Source: Tricholomella constricta
Taxonomy: Eukaryota; Basidiomycota; Agaricomycetes; Agaricales; Lyophyllaceae
Length of the DNA stretch: 64,000 nucleotides
Reading direction: 5' to 3'
NCBI GenBank assembly: GCA_013368375.1
Contig: JAACJP010000062.1
Coordinates: 1 to 64,000 of the forward strand
Part shown: positions 23,921-34,400 of the stretch, piece by piece
How the letters are laid out: each line of letters starts with the position of its first letter
How positions within the stretch are numbered: position 1 is the stretch's first letter
Notes under the pieces: generated by a model
Database searches by the model: none
Seen by the model: only the letters and a program-made list of their open reading frames with translations
Told to the model about the DNA's origin: nothing
Program-made: the position numbers and the translations under genes

Positions 23921-25299
23921 TTGAAAACCAACCCACGGTCAACCACCACCACCAAGTCCCTGGCACTCAAGGTTGAATTCAAGACCACCGACACACAAGA
24001 GACGCACTCACTCATCGCCCTTGTCGACAGCGGAGCATCAGGTTGCTTCATCAACACTGCCTACATTGAGAAGCACAAGCTGAAGACCCGACAGCTGAAC
24101 CGCCCAACAGTAGCCTATAACGTCGATGGAACCCCCAACGCAGCGGGTGCCGTTGAATATGTTGTAGACACAGTTTTACGCTATGACGGCCACTCCGAAC
24201 GAGTGCTGTTCGCAGTCGCAGGCATTGGAAAGGAGGACCTCATCCTCGGATTCACCTGGCTCCGAGACCACAACCCCAACATTGATTGGGTGACCAAGAA
24301 GGTGAAGATGAGTCGGGCGCCGGCGCGGTGCAACACCTGCAAGGTCGAGGCCAAGGAAGAGCGGCGCTCGCACACCAAGCTGAGAGCTGCGATTTGGGCC
24401 TGTCGGGCAGATGGGATTCCGACCACGGAGCCCGATCTGCGTGCCCCAACCAGTCCCTACGTCGAAGACGACTCTGACGCTGACGAGTACCTGCCTTACA
24501 CCCCGATCTTGGAAGAACCTGACCCAGAGTCGGACGACTTCCTCGTGGAAACCTTCCTGAATGGTGATCGCATCTTCGCGACTGCGATCCACCCCCTTCC
24601 GACCGAAGCGCACATTCGCGCCAGTCAAACGACATCGCAGCGACTCGCTGAAGTGCACGCTGCGAACTCGGTGCCCAAGTCGTTCCGCGACGCCATCCCG
24701 ACGCATCTCCACGACTTTGAAGATGTCTTCTCCAAGGTCGCGTTTGACGAGCTTCCCGATCGCAAATAGTGGGACCATGCGATCGAGTTGGAACCAGGCA
24801 CGTCACCAACTGGTACGAAGGTCTACCCCCTGTCGCCTGCGCAGAACAAGTCGAGCTGGACGCGTTCCTCAAGGAGAACCTCGAGTCGGGTCGGATCCGA
24901 CCGTCGAAGTCGCCCATGGCATTGCCAGTGTAGAAGGACGGTGCACTCCGACTGGTGCAGGACTATCGGACGCTCAACGCGCTTACGGAGAAGAACTGGT
25001 ACCCATTGCCACTCATTAGCGAACTGGTGAATAACCTTCGCGGCGCATGGTACTTCACCAAGCTGGACGTCCGATGGGGGTACAACAACGTTCGGATCAA
25101 GGAAGGCGACGAGTGGAAGGCAGCGTTTCGGACGAACCGCGGTCTCTTCGAGCTGCTCGTCATGCTCTTCGGCCTCACGAACAGCCCCCCCACATTCCAG
25201 ACCATGATGAACGACATCTTCCGCGATCTGATCGCCGAGGGTGTTGTTTGCGTGTACCTCGACGATATCTTGATTTACCCCAAGACTCTAGAGGAACAC
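23921..25299 (+). pseudogene. Deleted chromovirus: protease and partial reverse transcriptase (right arm)
   Basis: Identical in translation to the minus-strand copy at 8057-9435. The protease motif LVDSGASG is near 24025. A TAG at 24767-24769 ends the first frame. Another TAG is near 24930 where the intact element encodes the start of the RT fingers. YLDDILIY is near 25260. The sequence joins an LTR at 25300. Confidence 0.88.
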
Positions 25300-25789
25300 T
25301 GTTAGGGGAACGCCCGTTCACGCCCTCCGACGCTCACCGACTGTCCCCCGACACGTGCGATCACTCCCGACCGATCGCGCCCCCGACCCCGACGCTCCGA
25401 CCCAAGCGTCGGTGTACATACTTATACATCCCTGTCCCTACCTCCCCTTCCAGCGCGCGCCCGATCCCGACGTCCGACATCCCGACGTCGGTCGCCCGAC
25501 CTCGTGCCCGCACCCTGAGCCACGAGGATCGGACAGCGTCGGGAACGTGTACATACACGCGCCGCTGCTCATCCGTTATCATTTACGTACCATACACCCC
25601 AGAGAGCCGGCCCTCACGTATCTTACTCGTATATAGTCATCCTCCTGACATGAGGGAATCCTTTACTCTATTCTCATTGGATTCCCCTCTGCCAGGTAGG
25701 TCTACTTACGCTCTCTCTACCGTACATAATATAACATTGGATTCCCCTCTGCCAGCACGACTAAGCTCTGCGCTGAGGTCGCCCTAACA
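25300..25789 (+). repeat. 5' LTR of chromovirus copy B
   Basis: TGTTAGGGGAAC to GCCCTAACA, 490 bp. U3 contains TATATA at 25630-25635. The inferred transcript start at about 25662 is followed by TTACTCTATTCT. Confidence 0.92.
25630..25662 (+). promoter_or_regulatory. LTR promoter: TATA box and start site
   Basis: TATATA at 25630-25635 lies 32 bases before TTTACTCTATTCT. The start is inferred from this spacing and from complementarity of the following bases to the primer site. The same arrangement is in every LTR of the family in this window. Confidence 0.7.
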
Positions 25790-25803
25790 GCAGAATAGAG
25801 TAA
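25790..25803 (+). promoter_or_regulatory. Primer-binding site, self-priming type
   Basis: Directly after the LTR, AGAATAGAGTAA (25792-25803) is a perfect complement to TTACTCTATTCT (25663-25674) at the predicted 5' end of the transcript. No match to a common tRNA 3' end is apparent. This is the arrangement known from Tf1/sushi elements, where the folded mRNA 5' end primes reverse transcription. Confidence 0.75.
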
Positions 25804-25916
25804 CTCTAGAAACCCGACGAAGCCGACCGATCCGCTTCCGCGCCGAAACACGCGTCTGCTACACGCGACCGTCCAACGCGCGCTCGCTCCGATCGCCTGC
25901 CCAGTCCCGTTTCGAG

Positions 25917-27082
25917 ATGTCCGAATTTGGTGACATGTCGCAGCGACCGTTCTCTCCCTTCCTCACGACGGAGGAGCGGTTGGCGAATATGGAAGCCACA
26001 ATTTCGGCTCTCTCTGCCTCCAATACCTCCAACTCGGCCTCTATGGACCGCCTCTCCGCTCTTTTCGAAAAATTCATGTCGGGGACACCCCCCAATCCCA
26101 CCCCCGCTGCTCCCGAAGCAGACACGACCCCCCCGCCGCCTGAGACGACCACCCCGCTGCCAGGCTCTCCGCGATCGGGATCGCACCACCTCCGACCGTC
26201 GCCCCCTCCCATTTACGACGGCGCCCGATCGGGCGGTCGCGCGTTCTTGAACGCCTGCAAGCTCTACTTCTCCTTGTGCGGGGGAAGTTTCGCCGATGAC
26301 CACGCCTGAATAGTATGGGTGCTGTCGTACATGCAGCACGGGCGAGCCGCCGACTTCGTCAGTCGGGTGTTCCAGTTCGGAACCGCCAAAGACGTCTTTC
26401 CCGCCTGGAAGGACTTCGAAGACACCTTCCGTGGCGAGTTCTTCCTCTTCGACGAGGTCGCCGATGCCGCGCTCATCCTGGAGTCGACGGCGTACTTCCA
26501 GAACGGTCGATCGATCGACGAGTACATCGACTCGTTCCGATCCCTGTGGGTCAAGGCGGGCTACCCAGATGGGCGTCACCTGGTCCTCAAATTCCGTCGG
26601 GGAATGGACCCGAAGCTCTCGAGGCGACTCGGAAGCATCACCACGGGTCGCCCGCATGACGAGAAGATTGAGGAGTGGCTGAGGATCGCTCGTTCTCAAG
26701 ATTTCATCATGAGGTCGGAGGACGACTTCCACCGTCGGATGGTCCCGACAAAGGCGCCCGACAGCCGCCCGCCCACCACCGCAGCCGCACCGCCCCCCGC
26801 GCTCCTGCCGCACCAGCCCCCAGGCCGATCCCCCAGGGCATCCCAATGGACGTAGATCGGATGCGCGATCGAGTCGCGCCTGCCGACGACCACTGTTTTC
26901 GGTGCAAGAAAAAGGGTCACTACTCTTGTGACTGCCCTTTGCGCTGGGACGTGCGCCACATGCTCGATGATGAGCTGGAGGCGCTTATCATGGAACGTCT
27001 AGCTCGCAAGGACGCAGTCCCCGCTGACCCGACTCCATCGTCGGCCGACGCGACCACCTCCGACGCCGAGGAGGGTTTTTAA
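25917..27082 (+). pseudogene. Chromovirus gag, copy B, TGA and frameshift
   Basis: Starts at ATG 25917 (MSEFGDM). A TGA at about 26307-26309 replaces a CGA Arg found in copy A. The capsid frame resumes and reaches a Pro-rich linker, where a 43-bp loss (about 26793) shifts it. The knuckle CFRCKKKGHYSCDC (near 26900) and acidic tail are in another frame ending at TAA 27080-27082. Note Arg to Cys between the third and fourth zinc ligands relative to copy A. The ancestral product is a nucleocapsid-forming Gag. Confidence 0.88.
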
Positions 27083-27115
27083 TTACACAACGGGTGGAAC
27101 GTACGCCCCCGTTGT
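27073..27115 (+). promoter_or_regulatory. Gag-pol -1 ribosomal frameshift signal
   Basis: GGGTTTT (27073-27079) is read G-GGT-TTT in the gag frame and is followed directly by the gag TAA. Slipping back one base gives TTA ATT ACA..., which is exactly the pol frame. Seven bases later ACAACGGG (27087-27094) can pair with CCCGTTGT (27108-27115). The same signal is at 6298-6304 in copy A. Heptamer, spacer and stem all meet the rules for -1 frameshifting. Function is inferred. Confidence 0.75.
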
Positions 27116-30100
27116 CTAGTCGTAATCGGTTAGCTCCTTTATCCGTAGAATACGCCAATACACCTAATATTGCTGCTATTCCGACGAGTGAACCGACCGA
27201 CAAAGACGTACAAAACCCCTCCGACCCGACGACACCGATCGCAGTCGCAAAGCCGATCGCCCCGTCGCGTCGTGGCCTACCCCACTGGGAAAAGCGACTC
27301 CCTAGTCGCTTCATCGCCGCTGCCTCCCCCTGCCCCAGATCCCTGTGGCTCAACGTCGAACTGGAGACCACCGACACCCAGGAGTCGCATGCCGTCACTG
27401 CCCTAGTGGACAGCGGAGCGACCGGCAGTTTTCTCAATGTCGCTTTCGTCGAGAAACACAAGCTCACGACCAAGGTGCTTAGTCGGCCATCCCCGGTTTA
27501 CAATGTGGACGGCACTCTCAACGAAGGCGGTTCGGTCTCTTGCATCGTAGAAGCTGTCTTGCGATACAACGGTCATACCGAACGAGCCGTCTTCGGGGTC
27601 ACCCAGTTAGGCAAGCAAGACATGATCCTCGGGTTCAACTGGCTTAAAAACCATAACCCCGAGATCGACTGGGAGACCAAGGAGGTGAAGATGAGTCGCT
27701 GTCCGACGCAGTGCGGCACCTGCAAGGACGAGGTCAAAGCCGATCGGCGCGCACGCACCAAAGTGCGCGCAGTGATCCGCGCCTGTCGAGCCGACGGTAT
27801 ACCGATGACTGAGCCCGACCTGCGAGCCCCGACCAACCCGTATGTTGAGGACGACTCTGATGAGGAGGAGTTCCTCCCCTACACCCCGATCCTGGAGGAA
27901 CCTGACCCAGAGTCTGACGACTTCCTGGTGGAAACCTTCCTGAGTGGCGATCGCATCTTCGCGACCGCGATCCATCCGACTCCGACCGCCGAACATATTC
28001 GGGCCAGCCAAACGACATCGCAGCGACTTGCGGAAGCGCACGCTGCTAACTCCATGCCCAGAACTTTCCGCGACGCAGTACCGACCCACCTCCACGACTT
28101 TGAAGATGTCTTCTCCAAAGTCGCATTCGATGAGCTTCCAGAGCGCAAGCAATGGGACCATGCCATCGAACTGGAGCTGGGCGCGTCGCCGACGGGCACG
28201 AAGGTCTACCCGCTCTCACCGGCAGAACAGGTCGAACTCGACGCGTTCCTCAAGGAGAACCTCGAGACAGGTCGCATCCGACCGTCCAAGTCGCCCATGG
28301 CGTCGCCGGTCTTCTTCATCAAGAAGAAGGACGGGTCGCTCCGACTGGTTCAGGACTATCGGACGCTCAATGCGCTCACGGTGAAGAACCGATACCCGCT
28401 GCCCCTCATTAGCGAACTGGTGAATAACCTTCGCGGCGCGCGGTACTTCACCAAGTTGGACGTCCGATGGGGGTACAACAACGTACGGATCAAGGAAGGC
28501 GACGAGTGGAAGGCAGCGTTTCGGACGAATCGCGGCCTCTTCGAGCCGCTCGTCATGTTCTTCGGCCTCACGAACAGCCCCGCCACATTTCAGACCATGA
28601 TGAATGATATCTTCCGCGATCTGATCACTGAAGGTGTTGTTTGCGTGTACCTCGATGACATCTTGATTTATACAAAGACGCTAGAGGAACACCGTCGGGT
28701 CACGCGACTGGTACTGGACCGACTCCGCGAACATCAGCTGTTCTTAAAGCCCGAGAAATGCGAATTTGAGCAGACTAAGATCGAGTATCTCGGGCTGATC
28801 ATTTCGCAAGGGCAAGCGGAAATGGATCCGGTTAAAGTCGCTGGAGTGTTGGAATGGCCGGCGCCGAAGAACAAGAAGGAGGTGCAAGCGTTCCTAGGCT
28901 TCACCAATTTCTACCGACGGTTCATCCAGGACTTCTCGCACCACGCCCGACCCCTGTTCGATCTGACAGGCAAGGACGTCGCCTGGCGATGGGGAGAGTC
29001 GGAGCAGTCGGCCTTTGCCCTTTTGAAGTCTGCGATCACATCGGGGCCAGTCCTCATGTTCCCCGACGACGATTGACCGTACCGCATCGAAGCCGACTCG
29101 TCCGACTTCGCAACGGGCGCAGTCCTGTCGCAAGAGTCGCCGTCCGATGGCAAGTGGCACCCGGTCGCGTTCTACTCGAAGAGCTTGAACGCCGTCGAGC
29201 GGAACTACGAGATCCATGACAAAGAGATGCTGGCGATCATCCGGTCTCTGGAGGAATGGCGACACTTTGTAGAAGGCGCAAAGCACAAGGTGGAGATCTG
29301 GACCGACCACAAGAACCTTGAGTACTTCCTCACCGCGAAGAAACTCAATCGGCGTCAAGCCCGATGGTCGCTTTACCTCGCTAACTTCGACTTCGCCCTC
29401 CACCACCGTCCTGGCCGTAGCATGGGCAAACCCGACGCGTTATCGCGTCGCCCCGACCATGGCGACGGAAGCGCCGACAACGCCAACATCGTGCTGCTCA
29501 AACCAGAATTCTTCGCCGTTCGTGCAACTGAAGGCCTTGCACTGGTCGGAGAGGAGGATGATGTGCTGAAAGCGATCCGCAAGGGCAATCGCGATGGGGC
29601 TCAGGAGGATGCGGTCGCGAAAGCGGCGCAACTGGTCAAAGCATCCAAGATCGCCGGCCGCTCCCTTCGCTTTGGCGAGTGGGGAGAGGAAGGCGGTCTG
29701 CTCACGTTCCGTGGACGGATCTATGTCCCGAACGTCCCAGACCTTCGCCGACGCATTGTGGAGCAGCACCACGACTCCAAGGTCGCCGGTCACCCCGGTC
29801 GCTGGAAGACGCTCGAACTGGTGTCGCGCAACTACTGGTGGCCCCAGATGTCGCGCTTCATCGGTTCGTACACCAGCACCTGTGACATGTGTCTGCGCAC
29901 GAAACCTCGCCACCAACTCCCCGTCGGACAGCTGCAGCCGCTTCCCATCCCCGAAGGCCGATGGAATGTCGTATCGGTCGACTTCATCACCGAACTTCCA
30001 GAGTCCAACGGCCACGACGCGATCATGAATGTCGTGGATTCGGTCGGAAAGCGCGCGCACTTCATCGCGTCGCACACGACTTGTTCGGCCCTGGGAGCTG

Positions 30101-31121
30101 CGAACCTCTACCGTCGCCACGTCTGGAAGCTGCACGGTCTCCCCGACGCATTCGTCTCCGATCGAGGTCCACAGTTCGTCGCCGAGTTCACGCGCGAACT
30201 ATACAGACTTCTAGGTATCAAGCTGTCGGCCTCGACGGCGTACCACCCACAGACCGACGGACAGACAGAGCGTGTCAACCAGGAACTGGAACAGTTCTTG
30301 CGAGTCTTCTGCAATGAGCGCCAGAACGATTGGGAGGATCTCCTGCCCGACGCCGAATTCAGTTACAACAACCATGTACATTCGGCGACGCAGCAGACCC
30401 CCTTCCTGCTTGACACTGGTCGGCATCCGCGCATGGGCTTTGAGCTGCGTCGGGGCGTTTCCAAGAACGAGTCAGCCGACGAGTTCGTGGAGCGCATGAA
30501 GGAAGCACAGGAGGAAGCCAAGGCAGCGCTTTCAAAGGCCAAAGACGACATGGAGCGGTATTACAACCAGCGACACGCCCCAACGCCCGACTACCAGCCT
30601 GGCGACAAGGTATACTTGGACGCGACCGACATTTCTACGACCCGACCGTCTAAGAAGTTGTCGCATCGCTACCTTGGCCCTTTCGTCGTGCAAAGGCGAG
30701 TCGGCCCGCTTGCATACCGCCTCCTGCTGCCTCAGTCCATGAAGCGCATCCACCCAGTCTTCCACGTCGTGAAGCTCATCCCTGCCGTTGCTGATCCGAT
30801 CGAAGGTCGTCGATCCGATCCCCCTCCGCCCCCCGACATAATCGACGACGAACCCCATTACGAAGTTGAAAAGATCCTCGATAGCCGAACCTTCCGCAAA
30901 AAACTACAGTACAAGGTCCTGTGGAAGGGCTATGGTTACGAAGAAGCTTCTTGGGAACCTCGCGAAAATGTCGCCGCCCCCGATCTGGTACGAAAGTTCC
31001 ACCGTGACAACCCTGACGCTGCCCGCCACATTCGTGGCATATTCACGTTATCCCCGGCCGTCTTCGCCACCGCGGCCCCGCGGCCCCGCACCGAGTCGTT
31101 GCGATTCAAAAGGGGGGGTGA
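27079..31121 (+). pseudogene. Chromovirus pol, copy B, broken by one TGA
   Basis: Domains in order: protease (VDSGATG near 27410), reverse transcriptase (YLDDILIYT near 28650), RNase H (EADSSD near 29090), integrase zinc (29760-29900), integrase D-D-E (29980, 30155, 30275) and chromodomain (30860-30970). TGA at 29074-29076 replaces a CGA Arg just before the RNase H domain, in a TCG context. Otherwise the frame is open. An 8-bp duplication (31073-31080 repeated at 31081-31088) shifts the last codons, so that the frame runs through the purine tract into the LTR and ends at 31458. Function was reverse transcription and heterochromatin-directed integration. Confidence 0.92.
31107..31121 (+). promoter_or_regulatory. 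Polypurine tract
   Basis: AAAAGGGGGGGTGA immediately upstream of the 3' LTR. It is the expected primer site for plus-strand DNA synthesis. Confidence 0.8.
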
Positions 31122-31611
31122 TGTTAGGGGAACGCCCGTTCACGCCCTCCGACGCTCACCGACTGTCCCCCGACACGTGCGATCGCTCCCGACCGATCGC
31201 GCCCCCGACCCCGACGCTCCGACCCAAGCGTCGGTGTACATACTTATACATCCCTGTCCCTACCTCCCCTTCCAGCGCGCGCCCGATCCCGACGTCCGAC
31301 ATCCCGACGTCGGTCGCCCGACCTCGTGCCCGCACCCTGAGCCACGAGGATCGGACAGCGTCGGGAACGTGTACATACACGCGCCGCTGCTCATCCGTTA
31401 TCATTTACGTACCATACACCCCAGAGAGCCGGCCCTCACGTATCTTACTCGTATATAGTCATCCTCCTGACATGGGGGAATCCTTTACTCTATTCTCATT
31501 GGATTCCCCTCTGCCAGGTAGGTCTACTTACGCTCTCTCTACCGTACATAATATAACATTGGATTCCCCTCTGCCAGCACGACTAAGCTCTGCGCTGAGG
31601 TCGCCCTAACA
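31122..31611 (+). repeat. 3' LTR of chromovirus copy B
   Basis: 490 bp. Nearly identical to the 5' LTR (one visible change is ATGGGGG for ATGAGGG near 31473). Its outer end is the outer limit of the inverted repeat. Confidence 0.92.
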
Positions 31612-31987
31612 GTAGCAAGGATGAGTTGGATTGCCCGCAGAGCTTTATTGGCAGTAGAGCGGCTTACACCAGCTCTAATATGAAGCCATACAACAAGCGA
31701 GCAAACCATTTTCACAATTAGTGCCATAGAAAAGTCGATAAATCGGGTATTATCAGCATGAGTACAAGAAATAACAGACATCACTCACATTTTGGGTAAT
31801 TTGAATCTTCTGGATGTGTTGGTGCCAGAGATGGCTGTTGATTCTGCTCCGGTGACACTGGTCTTTTATCACGTTTCTCATGCTTGAGACGTGTTGATGA
31901 ATCGACAACCTGTCCCAATTGCTCGACCCCATCAACAGTTGTAGTATATGCCCTGCACACTGTACAGGTACATACAACTGGCGCCAT
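31612..31987 (-). pseudogene. CACTA-type (Tnp2-like) protein, N-terminal fragment
   Basis: Starts at ATG 31987 with CTCTVC, then a G-V-E-Q-L-G...STRLKHEKRDK stretch. This is the zinc-binding N-terminus common to basidiomycete Tnp2/CACTA proteins. After a likely intron (donor GTGAGT at about 31790) the frame contains VVWLHIRAGVSRSTANKALRAIQ, again family-like. It ends abruptly at the chromovirus LTR. The matching C-terminal half in the window is at 12184-13172, next to another LTR. Confidence 0.7.
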
Positions 31988-32084
31988 TGGAGAATGAAGA
32001 GGTAAGTAAGTAAAGGTGTGTTCTCTTATCTGTAATCAGCTTGATGCGGCGGCACATTCTCAAACCGATCACTTGTCCAAAGGT

Positions 32085-32201
32085 GGTAATATTACATAAT
32101 AATTGTCAAACGTTGGCCCACTGGCCAAGTACGGGCCAACTGACCCAAGGGCAGTTGAAACTCAACTGCCTTGCAACTGCCCTTGGGTTTTGCCTCTTGT
32201 G
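32085..32201. repeat. Dispersed repeat with perfect palindrome, copy 2
   Basis: Second copy of the 18714-18822 repeat, about 100 bases upstream of the CACTA N-terminal fragment on minus. It includes CAGTTGAAACTCAACTG and a second CAACTGCCCTTGGG block that pairs with CCCAAGGGCAGTTG. Confidence 0.75.
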
Positions 32202-32215
32202 TATACCTCCCTGTG

Positions 32216-34220
32216 TAATTAATTCTCGAATATAATGCATTCTCTGCCCCGTCGCATGCATCATAAGTGCTAAAAGTCACGGGCATCAAAGCCTTGTCAT
32301 ACTGTGCTACACCTGCCCGTAGTGCGCGCCTGCAGACGCCCCTCATCACACCATGGCCTTCCTCAGCGCCGCACACCTGAATACGTACGCTGGCCCTGCC
32401 TCTGCCTGCCGCTAAACTTTCCGTCGAGACGCTCAGCAGACACCCCCTGTCCTGAATCGAAATGACGTGGCCCCCCCACCGCTCACTTTGTTTGTTAAAT
32501 CTTTGCGACTAATTGTCAGTAGTACATCCCCACCGACCTAGATAGTCAGTTACCTGTCATGTAGAACAACCCTGTATATATTTCTTCATCTCGGCCTTCC
32601 TTCCAAGCCTTGTGGGCTGCAAGTCGTTATGGGAGACAGGTTCATGCGCTAACGCGCTCATGGGCGGCGTATGTCCAACACAAATCGATTGTTATATTGG
32701 GGCACCTTGCTGTTGTGAAATGTGGGGCGGCGCGATTGTCGTCCGTGTGCAGAGGTCTGTGATTGCAATGGAGGTGTTGATGCCGGCGGCGGCTGGCCCT
32801 GCTGGTGGTGGTGGTGGTGGTGACGGTGTAGTGACGGTACCGCCGCGTTTGCGCCGGCATGAGTGCACTGTTGTCGTATGTGTCCACCCCAACATACTCC
32901 CTGCCCGCCGCTGCCGCTGCCGCCTCGTACTGCTGGAGGATGACAGAGCAGAGTTATGCTCGTCCCTAACTCCCCAACCCGGATTCCAATGTGCCGAACG
33001 TCGTCTTCACTCTATTCTGTCCCCGTCCTCATCCGCCCGCACCCTCGCCCTCGCCTTGCACACCTCCACCCCTCCTTTCCTCCGTGCCAGCCCTCCAATA
33101 ACGCCTCCCCATAACTCGTCGGAGCGCGCCCTCCCCGCCATCGACAAGTGTTCCAATATGCCGGCCTGGAGTCATGAACACATCCCGCAGCACATCGCCT
33201 GCCCCGCCGGCTGTGGCCCAAATACCACATGTACCTCCCGCACCTCGTTTTCTCCCCCCCCCCTCTACATCCATCAACGATGGCATCATGGGCACTGGGA
33301 ACCAGAACTTGAAGAGGCCCGTGATTAAGTTGTGTCGCAGGGCATAGTTGGCGGCTATCTGCTAGTAGATGATGTGATGGCGTTTGGTGAGGGGAGGGAA
33401 TGGACAGTGAGGAGGAGAAAAACTTGCAGCGATGGCGGTGTAACAACGGCGAATTGAGAATGAGGGACAAGGAGGTGTGCGCCGGTGCAGAGGAAGCACA
33501 GAGGGGTCAAAGGGAGGGATGGGTAGGGATTGAGAGGACGCACTCGAGGATCGGTAGAGGAGGTGGAGGTGGAGCGGAGTGGAGGATGGACGGCGAGGGG
33601 TGTAGTGTACGCCCGGTCCGGCGCGGGGCTGCCCATGACCCAAAGCGCGAGCTCCGAACGCAAGGGCAAGGGCCCAGGGAGGGGCACTGGTGACAGGTTG
33701 CCGTGGTGGGCGCGGTGACGAAGGCGGGGAAAACGGTGAACGCAGAGATGCCGGGGTGAGTGCGCGAAGGATGTCCAAACAGCATGGACAGGCATGGATG
33801 TAGCTTAGCATAGCATACAAGGAAGGCAGGGGTCGGGTAGAGTGCAAGGACGAGGGCGCAGGCGTGGGGAAAGGGGCTTGTGTATTGCGGTGGTGGGCGT
33901 AATCGTATGACGGCGGAAATGGGCACGGCGACGGGGACCAGTGGAGGCAGGATTTGGAGGTGTTGAGGATGGTGCACTAGCGCTGTGGGGGAGGGGTACA
34001 AGCCTCGAAGCTTGAGCGCTTGAGCTTCGTTGCCTCGAAGGTCATAACCACACAGCTGGTCCAGGCGGCGACGAAGAACCGGAAGGGCGTGCTGGTTGTA
34101 CAGCCACCGATCACTAATCGGCACAAGTCGACGCTGTCGCACTTCACGGTCTTCACCTCACCGTCTGCTGTGCCCTCCGTTGTCTTAACGTTTTCCCGTT
34201 CGTCCAGGGGGTCAACATGG
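32216..34220. other. Low-complexity stretch, no supported gene
   Basis: Contains a GGT run (32805-32825) and Pro/Ser-rich or Gly-rich frames on both strands (33000-34000) caused by GA- and CT-rich sequence. A plus-strand frame ending ...NQNLKRPVIKLCRRA at about 33325 looks like a protein end but I cannot place it. Confidence 0.5.
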
Positions 34221-34231
34221 ATTGCCAGGGG

Positions 34232-34400
34232 ACAGTTGTGCACGGACCTCGAGGTACGTGTTCCTTTGCTCGATCCCACTGTTGTCGAGCGCCTCCTCAA
34301 GCTTCCGAAGCGCGGTAGTAACCCTCTGTCATATGTGCAAGGCGCGATCTCAACGTTGGCGATGGTGGCGGATGCTAGCGAACTTACAATCTTAAAGGTG
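34232..34400 (+). pseudogene. Importin (Kap121/Pse1-type) fragment
   Basis: GQLCTDLE followed by a donor-like GTACGTG, then LLDPTVVERLLKL, then AISTLAMVADASELTILK and a donor GTGGGTG. These match consecutive exons of the importin relic at 62667-62285, but the exon between (EIIQKYHQ...) is absent. It is a separate, older copy on the other strand. Sequence around it (34020-35340) shows no more of this gene. Confidence 0.75.

Larger units (their letters stand above)
21918..31611. repeat. Right arm of the large inverted repeat
   Basis: Reverse complement of 1774-11438. It ends exactly at the outer LTR end (31611). Private differences from the left arm include TGA stops at about 26308 and 29074, a 43-bp deletion in the gag linker and an 8-bp duplication at 31073-31088. 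Confidence 0.9.
25300..31611 (+). mobile_element. Full-length Ty3/gypsy chromovirus, copy B
   Basis: 6,312-bp element: 5' LTR 25300-25789, primer site, gag, pol, purine tract and 3' LTR 31122-31611. Both LTRs are 490 bp. Left flank ends AACAC and right flank starts GTAGC, so no target duplication is present. Probable explanations are insertion by LTR recombination into a pre-existing deleted element, or later rearrangement. gag has TGA and a frameshift, and pol has TGA, so it is non-autonomous now. Confidence 0.93.

Noticed and set aside
33355..34142. Pro/Ser-rich frames on the minus strand
   Set aside because: CT-rich low-complexity DNA gives open frames in several phases at once. No motif or splice structure supports a gene.
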